Shown: piece after piece, positions 9,285 to 17,559 of the stretch | Position numbering within the stretch: position 1 is the stretch's first letter | Layout of the letters: every line of letters starts with the position of its first letter | Assembly: GCF_029945705.1 (NCBI RefSeq) | Contig: NZ_JAQSDC010000060.1 | Span: forward strand, 1 to 64,000 | DNA length: 64,000 nt | Source of the DNA: Methylotenera sp. | GTDB taxonomy: Bacteria; Pseudomonadota; Gammaproteobacteria; Burkholderiales; Methylophilaceae | Reading direction: 5' to 3' | Made by a program: the position numbers and the translations under genes | The notes under the pieces: model-generated | Seen by the model: the letters and a program-made list of their open reading frames with translations, nothing else | What the model was told of the DNA's origin: nothing | The model's database searches: none

Positions 9285-9740
9285 TTATAGAAAAACTCTA
9301 CGTGCCTGTAATTGGGTAGATTCCCACTTTAAGTGTTCGTAATAACCTAAAGCTTCTTTATTCTCAATATCTACCAAAAGTTGAGCGCGTGTGGCGCCAT
9401 TTTCTTTGGCCCAATCTAATGTCCGCTGAAGCAGTTTTTTGCCTATACCATGTCCGCGATAGGATGAGTGGATGACCATGTCTTCAATCCACGCTGAAGC
9501 TGCGCCTTGTGCGGTTGAGATGACTAGCTGAGCGGTCACCATTCCAATTACTTTGCCTGCGTTATTTTTAGCCACTTGCACGGTTGCTGTGTCGAGATTT
9601 TTAACGATTAACTCAAGTCCTTTTCTTTGTTTAGATAAATCTGGGTTAAAGTCTTTTTCAATCGTAAATAAATCTGATAACAAACTCACCAAGTCATCAA
9701 TATCAGACTCATTGGCTACTTGATAGTTAATATTTTCCAT
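9285..9740 (-). CDS. GNAT family N-acetyltransferase
   Basis: A 151-residue single GNAT domain. Motif A is VIHSSYRGHGIGKKLLQ (about residues 90-106), which contains the RGxGIG pyrophosphate loop for acetyl-CoA. ENKEALGYYEHLKWE near the end is the usual motif B region. The substrate is unknown. It lies 14 bases after the XRE-cupin regulator on the same strand, so they are probably co-transcribed, which is common for PuuR-like regulators beside acetyltransferases. Confidence 0.8.
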   Translation of the reverse strand: MENINYQVANESDIDDLVSLLSDLFTIEKDFNPDLSKQRKGLELIVKNLDTATVQVAKNNAGKVIGMVTAQLVISTAQGAASAWIEDMVIHSSYRGHGIGKKLLQRTLDWAKENGATRAQLLVDIENKEALGYYEHLKWESTQLQARRVFL

Positions 9741-9754
9741 AAGTTGAGTCTTAC

Positions 9755-10393
9755 TTATTCTTCAAAATTTTCTTTATCCGGTGCATCGTAATGAATAATG
9801 GCTAAAAACTTAATCGGGGTTTCAATCAAGTTTTCAGGCCTATGTGGAATTTCGCCCTGAAAGGTAAGAGAGTCGCCTTTGTTTAATACAAAGGTATCTT
9901 TACCTACTCTATACTCGAGTGTACCTTCAAGCATATGGATAAACTCTGTGCCTGGGTGTTCAAACGCAGGAAACTCTTCGCATGAGTCTTCTAGGGAGAT
10001 TAAGAATGGTTCAAAGGTCTTGTGCGGGCCTTGGTCATAAGCCAGTAATTGGTAGGTGTGGCCCACTCGCGTGCCTCTCCTAACGACTTCCATGCCTTCA
10101 CCTTTTTTAACAAGCTGCGCGGCACCGCGCGGTAAGTTATAGTTTTGAAAGAGTTTGGAGAGGGTAACGCCTAAAGCATTGGCTAACTGTTCTAAAGTTT
10201 CTAAACTGGTGGCTGCAAGGCTATTTTCAATCTTACTTAGCATGCCACGGCTTATTCCTGCGCGTTCGGATACATCTGCAATAGTTAGATTATGCTCTAA
10301 CCTAAGTTGGCGTATGGTCGTGCCCAAATGCCGCCCGAGCGATTTATTGCGCTCATCTACTTTTACATCTTCAGTTTCTTTTTTTGCAGCCAT
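9755..10393 (-). CDS. XRE-cupin transcriptional regulator
   Basis: A 212-residue regulator. An N-terminal helix-turn-helix of the Cro/XRE type (residues 25-80, LTIADVSERAGISRGMLSKIEN) is followed by a C-terminal cupin sensor domain (about 130-205, GTEFIHMLEGTLEYRVG, then LTFQGEIPHRPEN). This is the architecture of PuuR-type regulators, which sense amines or amino acids. It is divergent from the Fae-like gene across a 231-bp gap holding an AAAGTTTCA box. The same box is repeated upstream of mgdA, so control of both is a reasonable inference. Confidence 0.85.
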   Translation of the reverse strand: MAAKKETEDVKVDERNKSLGRHLGTTIRQLRLEHNLTIADVSERAGISRGMLSKIENSLAATSLETLEQLANALGVTLSKLFQNYNLPRGAAQLVKKGEGMEVVRRGTRVGHTYQLLAYDQGPHKTFEPFLISLEDSCEEFPAFEHPGTEFIHMLEGTLEYRVGKDTFVLNKGDSLTFQGEIPHRPENLIETPIKFLAIIHYDAPDKENFEE

Positions 10394-10505
10394 TTTGAGT
10401 GTCCGAAGCTATTAACAACCCGAATATTACAAGAGACTTTAGCATTACTTGTAAATAAATTCTTTTTATTCACTAAAGTTGCAGAAATTATAACAAACAT
10501 TCACA

Positions 10506-10515
10506 AAAGTTTCAC
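10506..10515. promoter_or_regulatory. AAAGTTTCA box upstream of the Fae-like gene
   Basis: AAAGTTTCAC at 10506-10515, with a weaker AAAGTTGCAG at 10475-10484, lies in the divergent region between the XRE-cupin regulator and the Fae-like gene. The first nine bases are identical to the 10-bp boxes that recur upstream of mgdA at 12,111, 12,131 and 12,186. It is a candidate operator. The assigned protein is inferred only from proximity. Confidence 0.4.
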
Positions 10516-10624
10516 TCAGGTAATAATAGTTGATGTAAAATTAAAAAATTGTATTTTATAGATGTTTCTTTAATGTCTGCATTGAATGCTTATTAGCAAG
10601 TGACTTAATTATTAGGAGAGTATT

Positions 10625-11173
10625 GTGAGTGAACGTATTGTAATGAGAACTGGTGAAGCTTTAGTAGCAGGCGGCCCTCCAGGTACGGCTGCGGAACCAG
10701 AAGTTATTATTGGCGAATTAGATGGGCCAGTTGGAACTGCAATTGCTACTTTGACTGGTGATCAGGTCGCTGGACACACGCGTGTTTTTGCTTTGTTGAA
10801 TACAGATATTCAAGTAAGGCCAGTGACATTGATGGTGAGTAAAGTGACTGTTAAAGAAACTAAATATACTAATATTTTGATGGGCACGGTGCAGGCTGCT
10901 ATCGCTAATGGCGTGCTTGATGCCGTTCGCGCAGGTGATATTCCTAAAGAGCGTGCAAATGATTTAGGTATTATTGTTTCGGTTTGGTTAAATCCGATGG
11001 TGACAAAAGACGATAAGTTAGACCATAAGATTTTGTTTGATATTCATCGCAAGGCCACGGCGATGGCTATTCATAAAGCAATGAATAATAAACCTGATAT
11101 TGATTGGTTACTTGATAACCAAGATAAGATTACTCATAAGTACTATCAAATGGGTTTAGACGGTAAGCTTTAA
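10625..11173 (+). CDS. Formaldehyde-activating enzyme (Fae)-like protein
   Basis: A 182-residue Fae-family protein. The N-terminal GEALVAGG and xxVIIGELDGPVGTA align with GEALVGDG and IDLIIGPRGSPAETA of canonical Fae, and LMVSKVTV with LMFNKVTI. Fae couples formaldehyde to tetrahydromethanopterin. In the canonical enzyme the segment before IIG reads AHIDL and supplies the catalytic His. Here it reads AEPEV, so that His is missing. The protein may be one of the divergent Fae paralogues of methylotrophs with a binding or sensing role. The start is GTG with a TTAGGAG ribosome site. It is divergent from the XRE-cupin regulator. Confidence 0.75.
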   Translation: MSERIVMRTGEALVAGGPPGTAAEPEVIIGELDGPVGTAIATLTGDQVAGHTRVFALLNTDIQVRPVTLMVSKVTVKETKYTNILMGTVQAAIANGVLDAVRAGDIPKERANDLGIIVSVWLNPMVTKDDKLDHKILFDIHRKATAMAIHKAMNNKPDIDWLLDNQDKITHKYYQMGLDGKL

Positions 11174-11190
11174 GCTTTATCATTCATCGT

Positions 11191-12000
11191 TTATTTTTGA
11201 GTCTCAGCCCAATTTAAGCAGGTTTTAAGTAGGTCGCTTAACAAGGGCTTAACTTTCATCGCTAATTTAGCATTGTATTTATATGGAGAATTTTCATCCA
11301 TATAAATGCATTGACTCATTTCCAGCTGTATTGCATGTATGTTCATATTAGGCATTCCATAATGTCTAGTGATATAGCCACCTTTAAAGCGTCCATTGAA
11401 TACATGGCTATAGTTTTTAGCATGCATTAATTCTTGCATGGTTGCTGCTAGCGCATTTTGCAATGAAATGTTGCAAGAGCTTGAGTCAGCGGTACCAAAA
11501 TTTAGGTCGGGTAATTGTCCAATAAAGAATCTTGGTACATGAGATGCAATCGAATGCGCGTCCCACAGTATTGCCACGCCGTGAATAGCATGTATTCTTT
11601 GAAGCTCAGTGGCTAATTTTTGGTGATAAGGCTGCCAATATTTTTCAATGCGATCTTTTATCTCATTGTCATCTGGCTCCTTCCCATCTTGATAGATTGC
11701 ACTTTTAGCAAAAGTGTCAATTGGGCACAGTCCTGTCACATCTTGCCCAGGATAGAGCGAAGTATTCTCGGGTGATCGGTTTAGATCTATCACGTAACGT
11801 GCATATTCTGCTGATATAACAGAAACATCATAGTCTTTCGCCATGTCATATAGGATTGGTAAGTGCCAATCAACGTCTGGTAGCAGTAGCGCTTCGGGTG
11901 TAAGCCTGTATCTCATATCTTCAGGTATGCCAGTTCCAGCGTGCGGCATAGAGATAAGCAGGGGAGAGTTTCCACTGTAAAAATTATATGTTTTATCCAT
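11191..12000 (-). CDS. N-formylglutamate deformylase (FGase family)
   Basis: A 269-residue FGase-family metallohydrolase. N-terminal SPLLISMPHAGTGIPEDM, then VISAEYARYVIDLNRSPEN and ILWDAHSIASHVPRFF carry the His/Asp/Glu residues typical of HutG-type N-formylglutamate amidohydrolases (formylglutamate -> formate + glutamate). ATG at 12000 follows AAAGGA at a plausible spacing. An upstream TTG at 12009 is possible. No other hut genes are present. Divergence from mgdA suggests a role beside the N-methylglutamate pathway rather than in histidine degradation. Confidence 0.82.
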   Translation of the reverse strand: MDKTYNFYSGNSPLLISMPHAGTGIPEDMRYRLTPEALLLPDVDWHLPILYDMAKDYDVSVISAEYARYVIDLNRSPENTSLYPGQDVTGLCPIDTFAKSAIYQDGKEPDDNEIKDRIEKYWQPYHQKLATELQRIHAIHGVAILWDAHSIASHVPRFFIGQLPDLNFGTADSSSCNISLQNALAATMQELMHAKNYSHVFNGRFKGGYITRHYGMPNMNIHAIQLEMSQCIYMDENSPYKYNAKLAMKVKPLLSDLLKTCLNWAETQK

Positions 12001-12031
12001 CGCTAACAAGTCCTTTATACACTCACCAACC

Positions 12032-12047
12032 TACCACTTTAGTAGTA
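12032..12047. promoter_or_regulatory. NarL-type 7-2-7 site upstream of mgdA
   Basis: TACCACT (12032-12038), TT and AGTAGTA (12041-12047) form an inverted heptamer pair with two-base spacing. Each half differs from TACYYMT only at position 5, where A replaces a pyrimidine. The same A at position 5 occurs in half-sites of the dmm and permease copies, which may reflect a local consensus. The site lies between the divergent formylglutamate deformylase and mgdA. Confidence 0.5.
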
Positions 12048-12064
12048 CTGCTAAGTTCCTAATC

Positions 12065-12074
12065 TACCTAAGTA
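12065..12074. promoter_or_regulatory. Overlapping NarL-like heptamers TACCTAAGTA
   Basis: TACCTAA on the plus strand and TACTTAG on the minus strand overlap in TACCTAAGTA. Each has six of seven matches to TACYYMT. ACCTAAGTAG recurs upstream of tmd at 32,114. This is a weak site, listed because of that recurrence and its place 18 bases after the 7-2-7 pair. Confidence 0.3.
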
Positions 12075-12110
12075 GCTAATATATATAGTAATCATACTAT
12101 GCCTTAAGGT

Positions 12111-12140
12111 AAAGTTTCATTATGATTAAAAAAGTTTCAT
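12111..12140. promoter_or_regulatory. AAAGTTTCAT direct repeats, 20-bp phased (pair 1)
   Basis: AAAGTTTCAT occurs exactly at 12111-12120 and again at 12131-12140, start to start 20 bp, which is about two helical turns. The pair lies just upstream of a TTGACA -35 box, the position expected for an activator. The likely binder is the XRE-cupin protein encoded at 9755-10393, by inference. Confidence 0.55.
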
Positions 12141-12147
12141 TTATGTA

Positions 12148-12178
12148 TTGACATGCGATATTAGGATATGGCTTAATA
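12148..12178 (+). promoter_or_regulatory. Candidate mgd operon promoter
   Basis: A perfect -35 TTGACA at 12148-12153 is followed by a weak -10 TTAATA at 12173-12178 (19-bp spacing; CTTAAT at 18 bp is an alternative). The long spacing and poor -10 suggest that an activator is needed, in keeping with the phased repeats directly upstream. The leader to mgdA would be about 100 bases. Confidence 0.4.
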
Positions 12179-12185
12179 CGTCAAC

Positions 12186-12220
12186 AAAGTTTCATACAGA
12201 TTAAAAAAGTTAATGAAACT
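12186..12220. promoter_or_regulatory. AAAGTTTCAT repeats, pair 2, with inverted copy
   Basis: AAAGTTTCAT is found at 12186-12195, and a degenerate copy AAAGTTAATG starts 20 bp later at 12206, repeating the phasing of pair 1. ATGAAACT at 12213-12220 is the exact inverted complement of the AGTTTCAT core. This pair lies downstream of the putative -10, where a bound protein could repress. Confidence 0.5.
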
Positions 12221-12286
12221 TAATGAGTAGCTACGAAGTCGTTAGTATCTTTAAAGATTAATAATTAGGTTTCATGGAGTTAAGAA

Positions 12287-13528
12287 ATGCCCTTAAGATT
12301 ACTTAAATTCGCACTATCAAAAGAGCATCCAGCACCGCGCTTTTTTAAGTCACACGAGACCCCAAAGAAATCCTATGATGTAGTGATTATTGGCGGTGGC
12401 GGACATGGTTTGGCGGCGGCCTATTATTTGGCTAAAGATCATGGTATTACTAATGTATGTGTGCTTGAAAAAGGCTACATTGGGGGCGGCAATACAGGCC
12501 GTAACACGACTATTGTTCGTTCCAACTACCTCACACCAGAAGGCGTTAATTTTTACGATGCCAGCGTCAAGATCTACGAAGGTCTTTCTGAAGAGTTAGA
12601 TTTAAACCTTTTCTATTCAACACGTGGTCACTTCACGCTAGCTCATACTGAATCTGCGATGCGTACCATGAGATGGCGTGCTGAAGTGAATAAACATGTA
12701 GGCGTTGAAAGCCGTGTAGTTGGCCCTGATGAAATTGCTAAGGCTTGTCCACAGTTAGATTTGAGCTGTAGTGGTCAAGCGCCAATTTTAGGCGCTTTGT
12801 TTCATGCGCCTGGATCAGTAGCTCGTCATGATGGTGTAGCTTGGGGTTATGCCCGCGGTGCAGACCGTTTGGGCGCCGAAATTTATCAAAATACTGAAGT
12901 GCTTGGTATTGATGTTAAAAATGGCAAAGTTTGTGGCGTTAAGACTAATAAAGGCTATATCGAAACTAAGCAAGTGCTTTCAGCAGTTGCAGGTTTCACA
13001 CCACGTATTACAGAAATGGTTGATCTAGAAACGCCGATTGTGATTCATCCATTGCAAGCTTGTGTAACGGAGCCTATGAAACCTTGGCTAAACACCATCT
13101 TGGTTTCAGGTAGCTTACATGTGTATGTCAGTCAATCTTCTCGTGGAGAGTTGGTGATGGGTTCATCATTAGATCCATACGAAGTGCATTCAACACGCTC
13201 TACGTTAGATTTCGTGGAGGGACTTACCTCTCATATGTTAGATATGTTCCCATTCCTATCAAATGTAAAAGTGGTCCGTCAATGGGCTGGTATGGCTGAT
13301 ATGACGCCAGACTTTGCGCCGATTATGGGTAAAACACCGATTGAAGGTTTTTATTTAGATGCTGGTTGGGGTACTTGGGGCTTCAAAGCTACGCCTATTA
13401 GTGGCAAAACCATGGCACAAACCATTGCAAATGATAGTGCGCCAGATTTAATTCACTCATTCCGCTTGTCACGTTTTGAAGATTACGAACTGACTGGGGA
13501 AAAGGGTGCTGCGTCAGTAGGCCATTAG
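12287..13528 (+). CDS. mgdA: N-methylglutamate dehydrogenase, SoxB-like beta subunit
   Basis: A 413-residue flavoprotein like the beta subunit of heterotetrameric sarcosine oxidase. The FAD dinucleotide motif DVVIIGGGGHGLAAAYYLA is near residue 30. ARHDGVAWGYARGA near residue 180 includes the His position that carries covalent FMN in sarcosine oxidase. WAGMADMTPDFAPIMG near residue 335 is typical of the DAO fold. The enzyme oxidises N-methylglutamate to glutamate, passing formaldehyde to folate. It is the first gene of mgdABCD, with order B-D-A-G as in soxBDAG. The start follows ATGGAGTTAAGA. Confidence 0.9.
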   Translation: MPLRLLKFALSKEHPAPRFFKSHETPKKSYDVVIIGGGGHGLAAAYYLAKDHGITNVCVLEKGYIGGGNTGRNTTIVRSNYLTPEGVNFYDASVKIYEGLSEELDLNLFYSTRGHFTLAHTESAMRTMRWRAEVNKHVGVESRVVGPDEIAKACPQLDLSCSGQAPILGALFHAPGSVARHDGVAWGYARGADRLGAEIYQNTEVLGIDVKNGKVCGVKTNKGYIETKQVLSAVAGFTPRITEMVDLETPIVIHPLQACVTEPMKPWLNTILVSGSLHVYVSQSSRGELVMGSSLDPYEVHSTRSTLDFVEGLTSHMLDMFPFLSNVKVVRQWAGMADMTPDFAPIMGKTPIEGFYLDAGWGTWGFKATPISGKTMAQTIANDSAPDLIHSFRLSRFEDYELTGEKGAASVGH

Positions 13529-13568
13529 TGGCTTATTCATGCAAGTTAGATAACTAGAGGAATATGAA

Positions 13569-13847
13569 ATGAAATTACTCACCTGTCCAATGAATGGAAC
13601 AAGACCGCTAAGCGAGTTTGTTTTCGGAGGCGAATATCGCCAAGCGCCAGATCAAGATACATGTACTGATGCCCAATGGGCGGCTTTTGTGCACAACCGT
13701 AGCGGCGCACCTGGCGACAAAAAAGAGTGGTGGTATCACTCACCAAGCGGTACATGGTTTATTGCAGAGCGTAATACGCTGACAGATAAGGTCACTAGCA
13801 CCTATCTTCTCGGTCAAAAAGATACAACGCAGGAGGCAGGTAAATGA
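13569..13847 (+). CDS. mgdB: N-methylglutamate dehydrogenase, SoxD-like delta subunit
   Basis: A 92-residue delta-type subunit identified by size, position and motifs (LTCPMNGTRPLSEFVFGGEY; EWWYHSPSGTWFIAERNT). In sarcosine oxidase the delta subunit binds zinc through CPxCG and a downstream His/Cys pair. Here CPxCG reads CPMNG and the later Cys position is replaced within HSPSGTW, so two of four ligands appear lost while the fold motifs remain. Its last four bases (ATGA) overlap the start of mgdC, indicating translational coupling. Confidence 0.85.
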   Translation: MKLLTCPMNGTRPLSEFVFGGEYRQAPDQDTCTDAQWAAFVHNRSGAPGDKKEWWYHSPSGTWFIAERNTLTDKVTSTYLLGQKDTTQEAGK

Positions 13848-16738
13848 TTTTTCGTACACCCAAGCAAGTCGGGGAATGGGTTAACCGAACTAAAAAAATC
13901 AACTTTACTTTTGAAGGTGAAGAGTTCTCAGCATTCGAGGGCGATACCATTAGTAGTGCATTATGGGCTGCAGGTCAAAAGGTTTTGGGTCGTAGTTTTA
14001 AATATCACCGTGCCCGTGGAGTATTGAGCTTAGCAAACCATGACGTGAATGTTTTGGTGACTGACGGCATCGATACTAATATTCGTGCAGATGTCGTTGA
14101 AGTGAAACAGGGCATGGTATTGACCGCCGTGAACACAAGCGGTGGTGTAAAAAAAGATAAGAATAGCTATATTGATTCAATTTCACCGCTCTTACCTGTT
14201 GGTTTTTACTACAAAGCATTTCATACACCACGCCGCTTGTTTCCCTTTTGGGAAAGCGTCATCCGTAAGGCTGCGGGTTTAGGTATTGTCAATTTTGACT
14301 ATCCTCGTATCTTAAAACGTAAAACACACTCACATTGCGATGTGTTGGTGGTTGGTGCTGGTCCAACTGGTTTGACCGCAGCTTGTACTGCTGCTGAAGC
14401 GGGTCTTGAAGTAACGATTGTGGATGAAAACCGTCAGCTTGGCGGAAGCTTAGGCTATAACCGTGCGGGTGATTCAAGCGTAGTGACAGAGTTGGATAGC
14501 TTAATGAGCAAAGTCGCTAGTCTGCCAAACATTAAAGTGATGACTGGTGCTTATGCAGCTGGCTACTATCCAGATCATCTAATTCCAATTGTAAGTGAAG
14601 CCGGGATCAATAAAGTACGCGCTAAATCTGTCATTGTTGCAAGCGGTGCTTTTGAGCAGCCACCAGTATTCAGATATAACGACTTACCTGGCGTGATGCT
14701 TGGCTCAGCAGCGCAGCGTTTGTTATACCGCTATGCAGTAAAGCCATTTAACAATGGCATCGTAGTGACAGCCAATGATTATGGTTATCGTGTTGCATTA
14801 GATTTATTTCAAGCGGGTACCAAGATTGTGGCTTTGGTAGATATGCGCCCAACAGGAAGTACTGCCTATGCCGCAGCACTTGCAAAACGTGGCGTGAAAG
14901 TCTATACCGGTCATTGTGTTTATGAAGCGATTGCCTCTTCAGATAAATCTGGTGTACGCGGCGCAATCATTTGCGCATATGACGAAAAACAAAGCATTGC
15001 TTTAACTGATACCAAATTTACGCTTGAGTGTGATGGTATCGCTATGAGCGCAGGCTGGGCGCCAGCAGGGGCTTTGCTGTATCAAGCAGGTACGGGTATG
15101 CAGTTTGATTATGGCGTAGAGCAATTTGTACCAAGCCGTTTACCCAACGGCATGTTTGCCGCAGGTAAAGTGAACGGTATTTTTGAGCTTGAGCAACGCT
15201 TGCGTGACGGTGTACGGGCCGCTAATGATGTGATTCGTCATTTAGGTGGGCAAGCTCCACAAAATGATGTTGAGAAGCATGTGGGCATTTCTCCAAGTCA
15301 CGCTTACCCAATGGTGCCTCATCCCAAAGGCAAAAACTTTGTCGACTTTGATGAAGACATTCAAATAAAAGATTTTGTGAATGCAGCTAAAGAGGGCTTT
15401 GACAATATTGAATTAATGAAGCGTTTTACTACGGTGGGCATGGGTCCTAGCCAAGGTAAGCATTCTAATATGAATGCAATTCGAATCTTAGCTAGAATTC
15501 GTGGTTTGCCAGTTGAAAAAATTGGTACAACGACATCAAGACCCTTCTTCCACCCCACGCCAATCGGACATTTAGGAGGACGCGGTTTCCATTCACATCG
15601 TTTAACATCCTTGCATGATTGGCATCAGGCAAACGGCGCAGTATTTACCGATATTGGCGCTTGGAAACGTGCGGCTTATTATCCTGCAGCTGGTCAATCT
15701 AAAGAAGATGCAATCCAAACAGAAGCGCTCGCAGTACGCAAAACAGCAGGCATCATTGATGGTAGCTCATTCGGTAAGATTGAGATTCATGGCCCAGATG
15801 CAGCCTTATTCTTAGAGCGTTTTTTTACTGGTGTATACACAGATCAAAAAGTGGGTTCTTGCCGCTATGTGATGCTGCTTGATGAGACAGGCGTGGTGGT
15901 TGATGATGGTATTGCAAGCCGCCTTGCGGATGATTTGTTCTATCTTTCTATTGGAACATCCAACGCAGCCGCTGTTTACCGTGAAATGCAGCGCTCACAA
16001 CAAATGTGGCAACTCAATATTGGTTTGGTGAACGTAACGGGTGCCTTTGGTGCTATCAATATAGCTGGGCCGGCTGCTCGTGAAATCCTTTCAACCCTTA
16101 CTGATTTAGATCTTTCTTACGAGTCATTTCCGATGAGTAGTGTGCGTGAAAGCCATGTGGCAGGCGTAGAAACACGCATGATTAGAGTGGCTTTCGTGGC
16201 AGACAATGGCTATGAGTTACATGCACCGATGGGACAAATTCCACACCTTTGGAATGCCTTAATTGAAGCAGGTAAAAAACATGCTTTGCGTCCTTTTGGT
16301 AGTGATACGCAACGCTTGTTACGCCTTGAAATGGGTCACGCAATGCCTGGTGTTGATACAGATGGTTTAACAAATCCATTTGAAATTGGCGCTGACTGGG
16401 CAATCAAAATGGATAAACCTTACTTCATTGGACAAAGAAGCTTAACAATTTTAGCTAAACGCCCATTAAGAAAACAACTAGTGCCTTTTGTATTGGCGGA
16501 AAACTACAAAGGCGAAATGCCTATGGATTGCAACTTGGTAGTGGATGGACGCGATATTTTAGGCCGTGTTACGAGTATCAGTTACAGCAAATATTTAGAC
16601 CGTTGCATAGGTTTTGCCTACGTGACACCCGCTAGAAAAGAAGTAGGTAGTGTATTTCAAATTCGTGCAGATAGTGGCGCGTTGGTAGCTGCAACAGTGG
16701 TTAAAAGCCCATTTATCAAGACTTTAAAGGGAGCATGA
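13844..16738 (+). CDS. mgdC: N-methylglutamate dehydrogenase, SoxA-like alpha subunit
   Basis: A 964-residue alpha subunit of the sarcosine-oxidase type. The N-terminal domain (residues 1-100) has GDTISSALWAAGQ and SFKYHRARG. The NAD-binding motif [21 protein letters not shown] is near residue 170. The central amine-oxidoreductase region (KVNGIFELEQRLRDG) leads to a C-terminal GcvT-like folate domain (about 590-960) that would accept the methylene group. Length matches SoxA. It overlaps mgdB by 4 bases and ends 1 base before mgdD, so the four subunits are one transcript. Confidence 0.92.
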   Translation: MIFRTPKQVGEWVNRTKKINFTFEGEEFSAFEGDTISSALWAAGQKVLGRSFKYHRARGVLSLANHDVNVLVTDGIDTNIRADVVEVKQGMVLTAVNTSGGVKKDKNSYIDSISPLLPVGFYYKAFHTPRRLFPFWESVIRKAAGLGIVNFDYPRILKRKTHSHCDVLVVGAGPTGLTAACTAAEAGLEVTIVDENRQLGGSLGYNRAGDSSVVTELDSLMSKVASLPNIKVMTGAYAAGYYPDHLIPIVSEAGINKVRAKSVIVASGAFEQPPVFRYNDLPGVMLGSAAQRLLYRYAVKPFNNGIVVTANDYGYRVALDLFQAGTKIVALVDMRPTGSTAYAAALAKRGVKVYTGHCVYEAIASSDKSGVRGAIICAYDEKQSIALTDTKFTLECDGIAMSAGWAPAGALLYQAGTGMQFDYGVEQFVPSRLPNGMFAAGKVNGIFELEQRLRDGVRAANDVIRHLGGQAPQNDVEKHVGISPSHAYPMVPHPKGKNFVDFDEDIQIKDFVNAAKEGFDNIELMKRFTTVGMGPSQGKHSNMNAIRILARIRGLPVEKIGTTTSRPFFHPTPIGHLGGRGFHSHRLTSLHDWHQANGAVFTDIGAWKRAAYYPAAGQSKEDAIQTEALAVRKTAGIIDGSSFGKIEIHGPDAALFLERFFTGVYTDQKVGSCRYVMLLDETGVVVDDGIASRLADDLFYLSIGTSNAAAVYREMQRSQQMWQLNIGLVNVTGAFGAINIAGPAAREILSTLTDLDLSYESFPMSSVRESHVAGVETRMIRVAFVADNGYELHAPMGQIPHLWNALIEAGKKHALRPFGSDTQRLLRLEMGHAMPGVDTDGLTNPFEIGADWAIKMDKPYFIGQRSLTILAKRPLRKQLVPFVLAENYKGEMPMDCNLVVDGRDILGRVTSISYSKYLDRCIGFAYVTPARKEVGSVFQIRADSGALVAATVVKSPFIKTLKGA

Positions 16739-16739
16739 T

Positions 16740-17420
16740 ATGCAACAGTTTGACGTCAAAAGTATCATCCAAACATCACCTGTAGCCCATGCTCAGCCAA
16801 GAGATTCTGCTAAATGGGAAGTGATTAATAGCATGGATACCGCAGTGCAATTTGCTAGTGCTGCAATTGAAGATGCTAGAAAAAAAGTGCTAGGTGTTGC
16901 TGATGTAAGTTGTTTAGCAAGATATGGCGTAAAAGGCCCGAATGCAACGCAATGGTTGCTTGAGCGCGGGATTGCGATTCCAACTACCCCAAACTCATGG
17001 ACGATGTGTGAACAAAAAACATTGGTGTTACGTCTCGGTTCTAGCGAGTTTTTAATTGAAGATCAATTAGGTGGTTCTGCTTGTAGCAGATTAGCCAGCG
17101 ATACAAATCGTGTGGCGAGTGTTTATAAAGTACCACGTGCAGATGCTGCTTTTATTGTGAGTGGTAGCGAAGCTCTAAACTTGCTTTCAGAACTTTGCTC
17201 GCTCGATTTACGTGAAAAATCATTAGCAGCAAAAGATCTCATTATGACTCAGGTAGCTGGGATATCAGCAACAGTGATACGCCAAACACTCAATGGTGAG
17301 CCAGTTTACCGCATTTGGTGTGATGGTACTTACGGACCTTATATGTGGGAAGTTCTAATAGAAATTGCTACTGAGTTAGGTGGTGGCGCAGTTGGGCTTG
17401 TTCAGTATCAAAGCTCTTAG
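16740..17420 (+). CDS. mgdD: N-methylglutamate dehydrogenase, SoxG-like gamma subunit
   Basis: This 226-residue protein matches the sarcosine oxidase gamma subunit in size and place, with VADVSCLARYGVKGPNATQWL near residue 50, LRLGSSEFLIED near residue 98, and RADAAFIVSGSEALNLLSELCSLDL further on. Gamma is a non-catalytic GcvT-like folate-domain relative that packs against alpha. It closes the mgdABCD operon, with gmaS following after a 139-base gap that holds no obvious terminator. Confidence 0.85.
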   Translation: MQQFDVKSIIQTSPVAHAQPRDSAKWEVINSMDTAVQFASAAIEDARKKVLGVADVSCLARYGVKGPNATQWLLERGIAIPTTPNSWTMCEQKTLVLRLGSSEFLIEDQLGGSACSRLASDTNRVASVYKVPRADAAFIVSGSEALNLLSELCSLDLREKSLAAKDLIMTQVAGISATVIRQTLNGEPVYRIWCDGTYGPYMWEVLIEIATELGGGAVGLVQYQSS

Positions 17421-17559
17421 TATCAAAAATGAAATTTATAAACAGAACAAGAGCTTGCGATTAAAAATAAAGCTAGTGCTGAGAAAACCGTTGGAGATGA
17501 CTTAATTTAAGGTTGATGTATCTATAGTTTAGATGCATTGAATTTTCAGGGAGAAATGA

